A stretch of 64,000 nt of DNA from Pseudopedobacter alpinus (GTDB taxonomy: Bacteria; Bacteroidota; Bacteroidia; Sphingobacteriales; Sphingobacteriaceae): positions 1-64,000 of the forward strand of contig NZ_JBHULV010000056.1 of assembly GCF_042684645.1 (NCBI RefSeq). The letters are read 5' to 3'. This document shows, one piece after another, positions 1 to 8,454 of the stretch (position 1 is its first letter; each line of letters opens with the position of its first letter). Position numbers and translations under genes: made by a program. The notes under the pieces are model-generated. The model was not told where the DNA came from, made no database searches, and saw only the letters and a list, made by a program, of their open reading frames with translations.

Positions 1-443
1 TTAAGCAGAAACTAACATTATGTGAATAACCCTACGATTTTTTACTTTTTTCATGCGTTGACCCTGGGAATTTACTGATACTGGTAATTTATATTAGGAT
101 TTATTTTAGTGTTATGGCAGTAAAGACCAGGATGACTTAGCAAATTAATTTAAAAATTTCGAAAAAATATAAGGGTGGGTGTTAATGAAACTTAATTAAA
201 GGATTGAAAAATAATAATACGATGTTTTGATATGAAATTTGACCTTTTTATTAGTTTAGCAAAAAAAGCGCTATCGTAATAGTTATTTCTTTTAGAGATA
301 ACATGTATGATAACGCCTTAAATTTTTGCTATTTTTTTTTGCTAATTTATTTCCTAAAAATTTTTAGTTCGGTGGATTTGTTTAGCTGCAATTAATAGCT
401 GTAATGTTGAGCATTGCACAGTGCAAGTGTTTAAATACATCAA
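1..443. other. Intergenic, no gene seen
   Basis: AT-rich with no convincing reading frame. The only ordered sequence is a 13-base palindrome (TTGCAC-A-GTGCAA) at 414-426, just past the end of the minus-strand exported operon. It has no T-run, so I do not call it a terminator. A 17-codon minus-strand frame ends at the window edge and has no supporting features. Confidence 0.5.
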
Positions 444-932
444 CTAAAATTTAACAAAAAGGCTTAATGGCGATATTTCTCCTTTTACTTCTGACACCTT
501 AGCCTCTAAAACAATCTCGTAATTACCAGCCGGAATTTCAGAAACTTTATCTAATCCATTTTTTTGGATGCTTGATAAAATGGAGATAAAATCAAAGGTT
601 TCTACAGGCATCAGCATATCTCCAGGAAAAAACGGAATAGGTTTTCTTGGAATAGATGCGATAATTTTTCCGTCCTTTTTAACAGTAGTGATAAACTGAA
701 TATTTACAACTTGTTGTTTCTCTGAGTTATAAGGTAAATCGGCTCCTTTTAAACTGAATAAAATTGGATATTGATTTTCTCTGAAAGTGGCATAAATACT
801 TACTACTTTATTGTTTTTTGCTTGAATTTCTACTTTAGATTGCTCTTTTATTTTGATTGCACCTGAAATTGATTGTGCTTTTACGCTTAATGAAGCGGCA
901 ATTATTGAAAATATGATTACTAATTTTTTCAT
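444..932 (-). CDS. Exported protein of unknown function, last gene of the OmpA operon
   Basis: A 162-residue protein with a classical signal peptide (residues 1 to about 19, ending VKAQ). The mature part is short, rich in beta-type sequence and has no cysteine. I recognise no family. It is the last of six minus-strand genes that all encode exported proteins, 64 bases after its upstream neighbour, the widest gap in the operon. Gene order suggests an envelope or surface role. The function is unknown; the existence of the gene is well supported by the signal peptide and operon position. Confidence 0.75.
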   Translation of the reverse strand: MKKLVIIFSIIAASLSVKAQSISGAIKIKEQSKVEIQAKNNKVVSIYATFRENQYPILFSLKGADLPYNSEKQQVVNIQFITTVKKDGKIIASIPRKPIPFFPGDMLMPVETFDFISILSSIQKNGLDKVSEIPAGNYEIVLEAKVSEVKGEISPLSLFVKF

Positions 933-996
933 GATATTGACTTTAAAACAACTGATTAACCATTGATTAACCAGCTGTTATTTTTGGAATAGCTGT

Positions 997-1611
997 TTAG
1001 TTAACTGGTTTGATACTATATAAAATACCAATGTTTTTGTCGCCTTTATTGAATCGAAAAAAACCTTTTCCTGTAGCTGCATTACTTGAATTTCTGGCAC
1101 CATCAACATTTTTAGCACTAATGTTTGCGTCTTTCAAAAAGATGATTGATTCTGCTTTACCAATATTCTCATCGTTTGGCATTCTACGTAGTTTTACTTC
1201 TGCAACTATTTTAAAATAGGCGTTATCATATAAATCTGCCATGGTTTTGTAGCCATATCTAGCAGGCTCAAACTGGAAACGAACAGACGAATTCATAATA
1301 GATCTTACGCCCATATTTTTCATCTCAAAAGCGCCAGCTCTGCTTACTTCAAACACTCTTCCGTAGTTGCCAATGTAAGAGAAACCCGTAGGCTGTATTT
1401 GGTCATCATTACCTGTGTTTTTGTTTTTCACAAACAATCTTCAATAACCAATACTCATTACATTATCTGTAGTAATGTCTAACTTGTTGATTTTGTAAGC
1501 GGCAAGCCAATCAAACTTGAAGTCGTATTTTACGGTTTGAGGTAAAGTTTGGGCAAAAGAGTTTGCCGTTGCAATTAAAATTGCAATCAAAGTGATTTTT
1601 AAATTTTTCAT
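997..1611 (-). pseudogene. Exported protein gene interrupted by an in-frame TGA
   Basis: From an ATG at 1611 the frame encodes a signal peptide (about 20 residues, ending SFAQ) and reads to TGA at 1441-1443, after the residues MSIGY. The same frame continues without a break for 147 codons to TAA at 997-999. A reader looking only for ORFs would start this second part at a TTG at 1437 and lose the signal peptide. A Trp codon (TGG) would restore one protein of about 204 residues. The gene follows the 331-residue gene by 17 bases in the exported operon. It may be a real nonsense mutation or a one-base sequencing error; nothing suggests recoding. The family is not recognised. Confidence 0.75.
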
Positions 1612-1628
1612 GATTTTTTGTTTAAATA

Positions 1629-2624
1629 TTAATTTTTAGGTGGGGTTAAATTGTTCATCATTTGGTTTCTGTCTACCCAATTGTAGCCTTCAACAGATAT
1701 AGATATAGGGGCGGTTATTTTTTGGATGCTTTCTGCAATCATTTCGGTTGTACCACCAGAAGCTACGGTATTAAAAGCTAAGAAAAAGCCTTGATTATCA
1801 TTGCTATATACCTTTTTATAAATGGCTCTTTCGGCTTCTACATATTTTGTGCCTGGCATAATGTAGCTTCCTGTTTTTAGGCTGTAACTTATCCAAATTT
1901 TAGTCGGATTGCCTTCTTCATCTTTTCCAGAAAACTCCTGACTTAAGTAGCCAGCTATCGTTTTAGATTTTCCAGTTGGTGTTAATTTATACTTTTGAAT
2001 TTTTGAGAAATCTGGAGCAAAATCTCCAAACATACTCTTCTGATTTGCATTCATATCCATAGTTATCACCATATTTTGAGCTACACTGTATATTTTCTTC
2101 TCGTTAGCTTTATAAATCGAATAAAACTTTTGCCCTGTTTCGGGATCTTTTGCGCTGATGGTATAATTTGGACTTGTATCTGATAAGTACATATCGATTC
2201 TATCTGTTTTACCTTCATCCTTTATCAAATAAGTGATTTTATAACCTGCAGAGATTTCTAAACTTTTAATATTTGGTTTTTTCTCTCCTATTTCTAAATT
2301 AGTTTCTGGCTTGCTGACTTCTTCATTTTCTGGTTCTGATGTGTTAGGATAACTTCCTGTTTTTAAAAATTGAGCATATTCTTTACAAATTTTTATCTGG
2401 CTATCAATATTTGCCTCATATTGGGTTAGTTGCTCTTTAGTTAATTGCGTTTTATCTAAATCATTATACTGAGCGTTTAACAATTTAGAAAGTGTATCGC
2501 AATTTAATTGCTTGCTAATTTGTTGCATAGCCTCTTTTTGAGCTTTCTCAATCTCGGCAGGTGTTTGGGCTTTTAAAGCTCCAACCGAAACCATTGTCAG
2601 TATCAATAAAACTAATTTTTTCAT
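1629..2624 (-). CDS. Exported protein resembling DUF4412 proteins
   Basis: A 331-residue protein with a signal peptide ending ALKAQ at about residue 20. Residues 20-100 are charged and helical. The C-terminal half (about 120-320) is beta-rich and contains a stretch (KIWISYSLKTGSYIMPGTK) reminiscent of the DUF4412 / outer-membrane lipoprotein-sorting fold; this similarity is from memory and weak. Spacing is 9 bases from the upstream gene and 17 to the downstream gene, so it is cotranscribed with the exported operon. The likely location is the periplasm or outer membrane. The substrate is unknown. Confidence 0.75.
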   Translation of the reverse strand: MKKLVLLILTMVSVGALKAQTPAEIEKAQKEAMQQISKQLNCDTLSKLLNAQYNDLDKTQLTKEQLTQYEANIDSQIKICKEYAQFLKTGSYPNTSEPENEEVSKPETNLEIGEKKPNIKSLEISAGYKITYLIKDEGKTDRIDMYLSDTSPNYTISAKDPETGQKFYSIYKANEKKIYSVAQNMVITMDMNANQKSMFGDFAPDFSKIQKYKLTPTGKSKTIAGYLSQEFSGKDEEGNPTKIWISYSLKTGSYIMPGTKYVEAERAIYKKVYSNDNQGFFLAFNTVASGGTTEMIAESIQKITAPISISVEGYNWVDRNQMMNNLTPPKN

Positions 2625-2633
2625 ATCAACCAG

Positions 2634-3692
2634 TTAGTTAGGTTTAATGGTAAAGTGGATGCGCATGGTATTTTTACTGGTCTTTAAGTCGATGTAGTTA
2701 TCTCCGTTAACCAAATCTTTTAGGTATAAGTCTTTTGATGAGTCACCATTTTTACTTCCTAATAAATAATCAATTTCGGTTTCGCAACCACTTTCACCAT
2801 CTATCAATGGATTTATTTCCATTAATTTCCCAAAAAACACGATTCTAGTTTGATTATAGTCTGCCGAAGCAACTTGAAAATTACTTTTATAAGTCTCGGT
2901 TGATAATTTTAGAGCGTTTAATTCTATAAAGTAGCTACTGAAAAGATTTCCTTTAAAATATTGACTAAATATCCTGCCTAAATCAGAATTAAGAGCAGTT
3001 GCAGATTTAAATATTTTTATTTTTATATCTCCAAAAAATTCAGCCTTGTTATTAGAAAACTCGCTTGTTTTCTTATTACAATCCTTATCATCGTCTACAT
3101 ACAATGTCTGGAATTTGACGTTAGTAATGTTATAAGAAGTGGCTATGGGTAGTTTTTTATTAGTACCATCTTCATTAACATCTAAATATTTTTTGATGAT
3201 AGTGCCATTATTAATCAAATTTCCCGGTTGCAAATTAGTTGGTTTATTTGGATTTAGATTGTTATTGAAAATAGCTTTTTCATAAATAATACTATCTATT
3301 GTTGGATTTGAATTTAATAAAGTGCCATTTCTATCATATTCATAAACTTTTCTTACTACTCTTAACCTATTGTTTTGATTATAAAGGCGCACAAATACTT
3401 TTTTAGCGTCATATCCATACAGCTTTTTAATTTCAATTGGTAAAAGAGTTTCTAGTCCGCCGTTTGGAATAGCTTTTAAATTATACTCTATATGATTATT
3501 ATTCGCATCTGAAATTTTAGCTTTGGTATTAGCTATTAAATTTACAAAGGTAATTTTGGTGTACTGAGTATTAGTTATTGGTGTACTTGGTCGCCATGTA
3601 CCAAATAAGGCTGTAAAATTTTGTCCATAACTTACTTGTACTCCTGTCATCATTACCATAACGATGATCAATAATTTGATAATTTTTTTCAT
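2634..3692 (-). CDS. Exported protein of unknown function
   Basis: A 352-residue protein with a signal peptide (about 23 residues, ending SYGQ). The mature protein is beta-rich, with many Asn, Thr and Lys residues and two Cys (in the stretches DKDCNKK and SGCETE) that could form a disulphide in the periplasm. No known domain is recognised. It lies 8 bases downstream of the 129-residue gene and 9 bases upstream of the 331-residue gene, inside the exported operon. It may act with the OmpA-domain protein at the cell envelope, but only gene order supports this. Confidence 0.75.
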   Translation of the reverse strand: MKKIIKLLIIVMVMMTGVQVSYGQNFTALFGTWRPSTPITNTQYTKITFVNLIANTKAKISDANNNHIEYNLKAIPNGGLETLLPIEIKKLYGYDAKKVFVRLYNQNNRLRVVRKVYEYDRNGTLLNSNPTIDSIIYEKAIFNNNLNPNKPTNLQPGNLINNGTIIKKYLDVNEDGTNKKLPIATSYNITNVKFQTLYVDDDKDCNKKTSEFSNNKAEFFGDIKIKIFKSATALNSDLGRIFSQYFKGNLFSSYFIELNALKLSTETYKSNFQVASADYNQTRIVFFGKLMEINPLIDGESGCETEIDYLLGSKNGDSSKDLYLKDLVNGDNYIDLKTSKNTMRIHFTIKPN

Positions 3693-3700
3693 TTCGTTTT

Positions 3701-4090
3701 TTATTTAATTCTATTGTTTTGAGCCTTAAGTTGATAGCTCACAACTTTGGTTAATTTTTGATTTACCTGATATTTTATCTCGGCGTTCATCGTCGATTTA
3801 TTATCTAATAAACTGATGGTTAATTGCTTTTTTATGTCGCCCATTGCATAAAAAGCTGTAATGGTGTTGTTCTTTTGTTGGTAACTGGTAATCCCCCAAT
3901 CGCAATCTTTTGGTACACAACTTTCCCAAACCTTTAGCTTCTTATGTTCTGTATCAAGGCTGATTTTTGTGATGCCTGTATTACTTTTATTAGTTACCAA
4001 ATAGGTATTGGCTAAAGTTTCTACAAAGCTTTCATCCTGCGTAAGCAATGAAAAATTAAAGCAAATAAAGAGCAACAGCTTAAAACCCAT
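3701..4090 (-). CDS. Small exported protein of unknown function
   Basis: A 129-residue protein with a hydrophobic N-terminus (residues 3-17), probably a signal peptide. The rest looks like a small beta-barrel or lipocalin-like fold (NTYLVTNKS... TITAFYAMG...). Two Cys lie close together (ESCVPKDC), likely a disulphide. It starts 2 bases after the OmpA-domain gene ends, which suggests translational coupling. No family is recognised. Confidence 0.7.
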   Translation of the reverse strand: MGFKLLLFICFNFSLLTQDESFVETLANTYLVTNKSNTGITKISLDTEHKKLKVWESCVPKDCDWGITSYQQKNNTITAFYAMGDIKKQLTISLLDNKSTMNAEIKYQVNQKLTKVVSYQLKAQNNRIK

Positions 4091-4092
4091 TA

Positions 4093-5391
4093 TTATAGCT
4101 TAATAAATTCTACTCTTCTGTTATTTGCTTTGCCTTGTGGGGTTGTATTTGGTTCTGATGGTTCGGCAGCGCCTTTACCATCTGTTTCTAAACGGCTAGC
4201 ATCCACACCAAAAACGGTACTTAAAGCATTTTTTACTGCCGCAGAACGTTGTTTAGATAAATCAAGATTTAAAGCTGCATTGCCATCACTATCGGTATGA
4301 CCAATAATTTTTACTTTAACTGTTGGATTTTCCTGTAAAACAGCGGCTATTTCTTTCAAAACTCCATTTGATTCTGGTTTAATCTGATCTGAGTTTACAT
4401 CAAACAAAATTCCGCGGGTTACAAATTTACCTTCAGTAATTAATTTACTTCTGGTATCAGCAGGTGCAATGGCGTATTTTATGTTGCCTATAAAAACATT
4501 GCATTCTCTAAAAAAATTCCTGAAAAAGGCAAAACCGTACACTTGGTTTTCGGTAAAAAAGCGAGGAATATCAATCAATTTATCTTGGTCTACGTAAACT
4601 CTCAGCCTTCCTTTTTGTCTCCAAATAGAAACTTTAGCAAAAGTTTTATTATTTACATCCCATTGTGGCATTGGTATTTCGTTAGAAATATCGGTTCCTT
4701 GAGTTGGTATAATAGAGATGGTAGCTTGTGCTGCCCCTGGGTGAAGGTAAACTATGGAAGTTCCCTTAGCAAAAAACATATCTTTAAAAAGTTGATCGTT
4801 ATTGATGTTGAAGTTTAATCCCAAACCCGAGTAATTATTTGATGGATCTTTATCAATCCCAACCTCAAACTCTAGTGTAAAATTCTCTGGTAGGTTTTTA
4901 ATATTATCAGGAATAAAAGCGCCGTTTTTAGTCATGTTGAGCCATTTACCTTCCTTGCCTTCTAAGGTTACCACTTCGCCACTGGCGTTGGTGTTAATAT
5001 CAGCAGGAAAATCGCCTACTGCAACTCTGGAGAAATCATCATAATACAAAACCTTTTCTCCAGATATAAAATCAAATTTTGAAGTTGCCGAAATTTTAGC
5101 AGAAGGAGAGGTGTTTGCGTTGCTTGTGCCACTTTGATTTGAGGTATTGCTAGTTTCTTCAGTGTTTTCTTTGTCGGCTTTGTTTTTTTTCTCTTTACCT
5201 TCAATTACTCCATTTACACTTTTATCCAATTTCTCTTCGCTTTTTCCAAGTGCCTTATCAATGGTTTTTTCAATTTTTTGATCTTTTGCCTCTTTTAATT
5301 TTCTTGCGAGTTTTTCTTTTAGTGTTTCCGTTTGAGCCTGAGTTATCGCTACACAAAACATTAAAGTGGTTATTAAAGTTAACTTTTTCAT
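4093..5391 (-). CDS. OmpA-family outer-membrane/peptidoglycan-associated protein
   Basis: First gene of the exported operon. The signal peptide is MKKLTLITTLMFCVAITQAQ. A Lys/Glu-rich, probably coiled region follows to about residue 90. The middle (about 110-310) looks like a concanavalin-like beta-sandwich. The C-terminal 110 residues are an OmpA-like peptidoglycan-binding domain (IKIIGHTDSDG, LSKQRSAAVKNAL, NNRRVEF). A longer frame starts at 5418, but a match to the -7 promoter box (TAGTTTTG, minus strand) lies at 5416-5423 and the signal peptide begins only at 5391, so I chose 5391. Family members link the outer membrane to the cell wall. The fusion to a sandwich domain suggests ligand binding. 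Confidence 0.85.
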   Translation of the reverse strand: MKKLTLITTLMFCVAITQAQTETLKEKLARKLKEAKDQKIEKTIDKALGKSEEKLDKSVNGVIEGKEKKNKADKENTEETSNTSNQSGTSNANTSPSAKISATSKFDFISGEKVLYYDDFSRVAVGDFPADINTNASGEVVTLEGKEGKWLNMTKNGAFIPDNIKNLPENFTLEFEVGIDKDPSNNYSGLGLNFNINNDQLFKDMFFAKGTSIVYLHPGAAQATISIIPTQGTDISNEIPMPQWDVNNKTFAKVSIWRQKGRLRVYVDQDKLIDIPRFFTENQVYGFAFFRNFFRECNVFIGNIKYAIAPADTRSKLITEGKFVTRGILFDVNSDQIKPESNGVLKEIAAVLQENPTVKVKIIGHTDSDGNAALNLDLSKQRSAAVKNALSTVFGVDASRLETDGKGAAEPSEPNTTPQGKANNRRVEFIKL

Positions 5392-5415
5392 TTGAGTATA
5401 ATTTATTTCTTTACC

Positions 5416-5423
5416 CAAAACTA
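5416..5423 (-). promoter_or_regulatory. Candidate -7 box for the exported operon
   Basis: TAGTTTTG matches the Bacteroidota TAnnTTTG box and lies 25 bases before the chosen start at 5391. I see no TTG at the matching -33 position, so the promoter is weak or depends on an activator. Confidence 0.45.
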
Positions 5424-5534
5424 TGTTGTTGGTAGCCTCTAAAAACAGCCAGTAAGAATTTGGAGATTATTGGACAGGATTTAACCTTCTTGAGTAAGTA
5501 TTTGATTTTTAGTTCAAAATATCGGTTTTAGGCC

Positions 5535-5595
5535 CTCATTATAAAGAATTCCTAAAACCAGCTAAATACTCATTCAAATGCTACATATACTCATT
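5535..5595 (+). promoter_or_regulatory. Direct repeats upstream of the sensor kinase gene, possible LytTR site
   Basis: TACTCATT occurs at 5567-5574 and again at 5588-5595, 21 bases apart. A shorter copy (CTCATT) lies at 5535-5540. LytTR regulators commonly bind two imperfect direct repeats about 21 bases apart. The site lies between the exported operon and the kinase/LytTR pair. Assignment to the LytTR protein at 7696 is inference. Confidence 0.35.
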
Positions 5596-5629
5596 GGGTA
5601 TTGTTATTAGCCAGCAAATAAATTATTTT

Positions 5630-7687
5630 ATGTGCATGTTCAGATGGATAAGTCCGTTTATTGTTTGTCTATTTAGTTTAGCAAGTTTTGCGCAAAACAG
5701 GCAAAACGCAATCCCACTTTCAGCGCTAAAAGGATATACTTATTTTTTTGATATGCCTGATGTCCAAGTTCTAGAAACAGAAAAAGGAGCAAGCATAAAG
5801 ACGGTTAATAAACAATTATTTAGCAATGAAAAACGGAATATAAAAATCAATCATCAAAGTGCATATTGGTTTAAGCTTAACTTATATAACAATATTGATA
5901 GTTATAATGAATGGTACATTTACACCGGCAACAATGATTATGCAGAAATTTATCTTTTAGAAGGTAATATTTTGAAATTAAAAGGCAAAACGGGTACTTA
6001 CTGCCCTACTCCACAGCTTCAAATACCTAATATTTCTTATTATTTAAATTTTAAGTTAGCACCGCAAAAAACTCAACAGGTTTATTTAAAAATTTACAAT
6101 AAGAGAAATGTTAATCCCGATTTAAATATTACTATAGAAGATAAATCAACCTATAGTGAAGAAATTTTAAAATATCAAAACGCCAAGTTAAAAGAAACCT
6201 TCATCGTGATTTTGTTTATAGGCTCAATAGGTTTTATATTCCTTTTCATGATTTTTCTCTACTTTAAAAGCTACCAAAAACTTTATTTATACTACTCATT
6301 ATACCTCTTAGGAACAATTATTTATGCACTTACTAGGCTTAACAAAATCACATGGATTGGAAGCATGATAGATTATTTCCCCATTATGCGGTCATATATA
6401 AATGAACCTATCCAATTCCTATTTTTTGCGGTTTACAATTGGTTTGTGATTGAGCTTTTAAATATTGGAGATTATGATACAAAGCTAGTTCGTTTCCTGA
6501 AAATATTAAGCTATTGCTATTTGGTTTATGCTGGACTTCATTTGTTTATGATGATTACCTTATTTGATTTTGAGCTTAGAAATATCTTATTTATTGGCAC
6601 CAGAATTATTTTATTTCCATTAAATATTGGCTTACTTATTTGGGTGTATATCAAAGTAAAATCGCCAGTGGTTGATTACTTTTTTTTAGGAGCGCTATTC
6701 TATTTAATTGGCGGAATTATAGCTTCTTTGGCTGATGCAAATTTTAGGTTATTTGGCGATTATCAAATTGGCCTATCAGCAGCCAATATTTTTCAGTTAG
6801 GGATTTTAGCCGAGGTTTTATGCTTTTCTTTAGCCATTGGCTATCGAATAAAATTAAATGAAGATGAAAAAAAAGAGAGTAAAGATGCTTTAATCAATCA
6901 GCTCCAAATCAATCAGAAATTAATAAAAAACTCTAACGAAGAATTAGAACAAAAAATCAAAATCCGTACGGAAGAAATTATCCAAAAAAACCAAGAAATT
7001 GAAAAAGAAAAGATTACCACGCTACAGATAAATTACGAGAAAAAACTAGCTGAAGCGGAGATGATGGCATTACGCTCTCAAATGAATCCTCATTTTTTAT
7101 TTAATAGTTTAAGCTCTATCCGATATTTTATTTTAAGCAACCAAAATGATAAAGCTGCTGATTATTTAAACAGGTTTTCTAAACTGATACGTTTGGTTTT
7201 AGAACATAGCAAAAAAGAATTAGTAAGCTTAAGTAGCGAGTTAGAAGCGCTTTCTTTGTATTTAGCTATAGAAGCCAACCGCTTTAACGATCAATTTTTT
7301 TATAACATAAATATTCATGATGATGTTGATACCAACGAAATATTTATCCCGCCTTTACTATTACAACCCTTTGTAGAAAATGCTATTTGGCATGGTTTAC
7401 TACCCAGTTTAAATCCAACAAAAACATTAAACATTACGATAGAAAGTAATCCGGAAAAGAATAATTCTTATCATTTTATCATTGAGGACGATGGAATTGG
7501 CAGGGCTCAATCGGCTTTGCAAAAAGGTGAAACCCTTAAAAAACATAAATCATACGGTATGGATTTGACTAAGGAAAGAATAAAACTTTTTAATGAAAAT
7601 TTCAGTAATTGTATATCTTACGAAATAAAAGACAACTTTGATGGTGAAATGGCTATAGGAACTAAAATATTATTTACAATAAGTTAA
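5630..7687 (+). CDS. Sensor histidine kinase, 7TMR-DISM plus LytS-type kinase
   Basis: An inner-membrane sensor kinase. The signal peptide is followed by a periplasmic 7TMR-DISM extracellular beta domain (about residues 30-155), seven membrane segments (about 180-400), a coiled coil (about 415-480) and a LytS-type His_kinase domain. That domain has the phospho-acceptor His at about residue 488 (NPHFLFNSL). The ATPase N-box (PFVENAIWH) and G-box (EDDGIGR) are intact. A TTG at 5594 would lengthen the frame, but ATG at 5630 or 5636 fits the signal peptide better. The LytTR regulator begins 8 bases downstream and is its likely partner. DISM sensors are thought to bind carbohydrates or similar small molecules; the ligand here is unknown. 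Confidence 0.88.
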   Translation: MCMFRWISPFIVCLFSLASFAQNRQNAIPLSALKGYTYFFDMPDVQVLETEKGASIKTVNKQLFSNEKRNIKINHQSAYWFKLNLYNNIDSYNEWYIYTGNNDYAEIYLLEGNILKLKGKTGTYCPTPQLQIPNISYYLNFKLAPQKTQQVYLKIYNKRNVNPDLNITIEDKSTYSEEILKYQNAKLKETFIVILFIGSIGFIFLFMIFLYFKSYQKLYLYYSLYLLGTIIYALTRLNKITWIGSMIDYFPIMRSYINEPIQFLFFAVYNWFVIELLNIGDYDTKLVRFLKILSYCYLVYAGLHLFMMITLFDFELRNILFIGTRIILFPLNIGLLIWVYIKVKSPVVDYFFLGALFYLIGGIIASLADANFRLFGDYQIGLSAANIFQLGILAEVLCFSLAIGYRIKLNEDEKKESKDALINQLQINQKLIKNSNEELEQKIKIRTEEIIQKNQEIEKEKITTLQINYEKKLAEAEMMALRSQMNPHFLFNSLSSIRYFILSNQNDKAADYLNRFSKLIRLVLEHSKKELVSLSSELEALSLYLAIEANRFNDQFFYNINIHDDVDTNEIFIPPLLLQPFVENAIWHGLLPSLNPTKTLNITIESNPEKNNSYHFIIEDDGIGRAQSALQKGETLKKHKSYGMDLTKERIKLFNENFSNCISYEIKDNFDGEMAIGTKILFTIS

Positions 7688-7695
7688 ATTTGAAT

Positions 7696-8454
7696 ATGAT
7701 TAAAGTTGTACTAATTGATGATGAATTGCATTGTACTGAATCTTTAGAAATTCTTTTAAAAAGCTTTGCAAAGCCTGTTCAAATTATTGGAAAGTTCAAC
7801 AGCTCTATAGAAGCTTTAACGTTTATCAAAAAAACAGAATTTGATATTTTATTTTTAGATATTGAAATGCCTGGCATAAACGGATTTGAATTATTAGGGC
7901 AAATAGGAAATTTTAAATTTGATGTTGTATTTACCACTGCTTATGATCAATATGCGATAAAAGCATTCAAATATAGCGCACTAAACTATTTATTAAAACC
8001 TGTTGACGAAGTAGAATTATTAGAATGTTTGGTAAAATGGGAGAATAAATCGCAAAAAAACTTGGCAACAAACCATTTTAATTTTTTTATGGATGTTTTG
8101 CAAAACTCGCAAATAACCCGATCTAAAATTGCCCTGCCTACCACCTATGGATTAGAGTTTATAGAGATAAGTGAAATCATAAGGTGCCAGTCTGATAGTA
8201 ATTACACCCACTTTTACTTAAAAAATAGAGAGAGCTATTTAATTTGCCGCACCTTAAAAGAAGTAGAAACTTTATTATCTACAAATGGTTTTATACGTAT
8301 TCATCAATCACATTTAATTAACCCCTTGTATTTAAAAAAGTTTTTAAGAAACGATGGTGGCTATGTGGTAATGGAAGACGGGGAAAAAATCAGCGTGTCA
8401 AAAAACAATAAAGATAAAATTATTGATATTTTTAATCAGATAGAACGTAATTAA
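7696..8454 (+). CDS. LytTR-family response regulator
   Basis: An N-terminal receiver domain (about residues 1-115) has the acidic pair near the start (IDDE), the phospho-acceptor Asp at about residue 55 (FLDIEMPG) and the conserved Lys (LLKPVD). A LytTR DNA-binding domain fills about residues 145-250 (IIRCQSDSNYTHFYL, FIRIHQSHLINP). A TTG two codons earlier could start the gene, but ATG at 7696 is standard for the family. It follows the kinase by 8 bases and is surely cotranscribed. Its 3' end overlaps the convergent second kinase by 4 bases. Likely targets are its own promoter and the divergent exported operon (inference). Confidence 0.9.
   Translation: MIKVVLIDDELHCTESLEILLKSFAKPVQIIGKFNSSIEALTFIKKTEFDILFLDIEMPGINGFELLGQIGNFKFDVVFTTAYDQYAIKAFKYSALNYLLKPVDEVELLECLVKWENKSQKNLATNHFNFFMDVLQNSQITRSKIALPTTYGLEFIEISEIIRCQSDSNYTHFYLKNRESYLICRTLKEVETLLSTNGFIRIHQSHLINPLYLKKFLRNDGGYVVMEDGEKISVSKNNKDKIIDIFNQIERN

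Noticed and set aside
1..57. 17-codon minus-strand frame ending at base 1
   Set aside because: Too short, with no promoter or family features.
1435..1443. In-frame TGA read as selenocysteine or other recoding
   Set aside because: No structured element follows and the position fits Trp; a nonsense mutation or sequence error is simpler.
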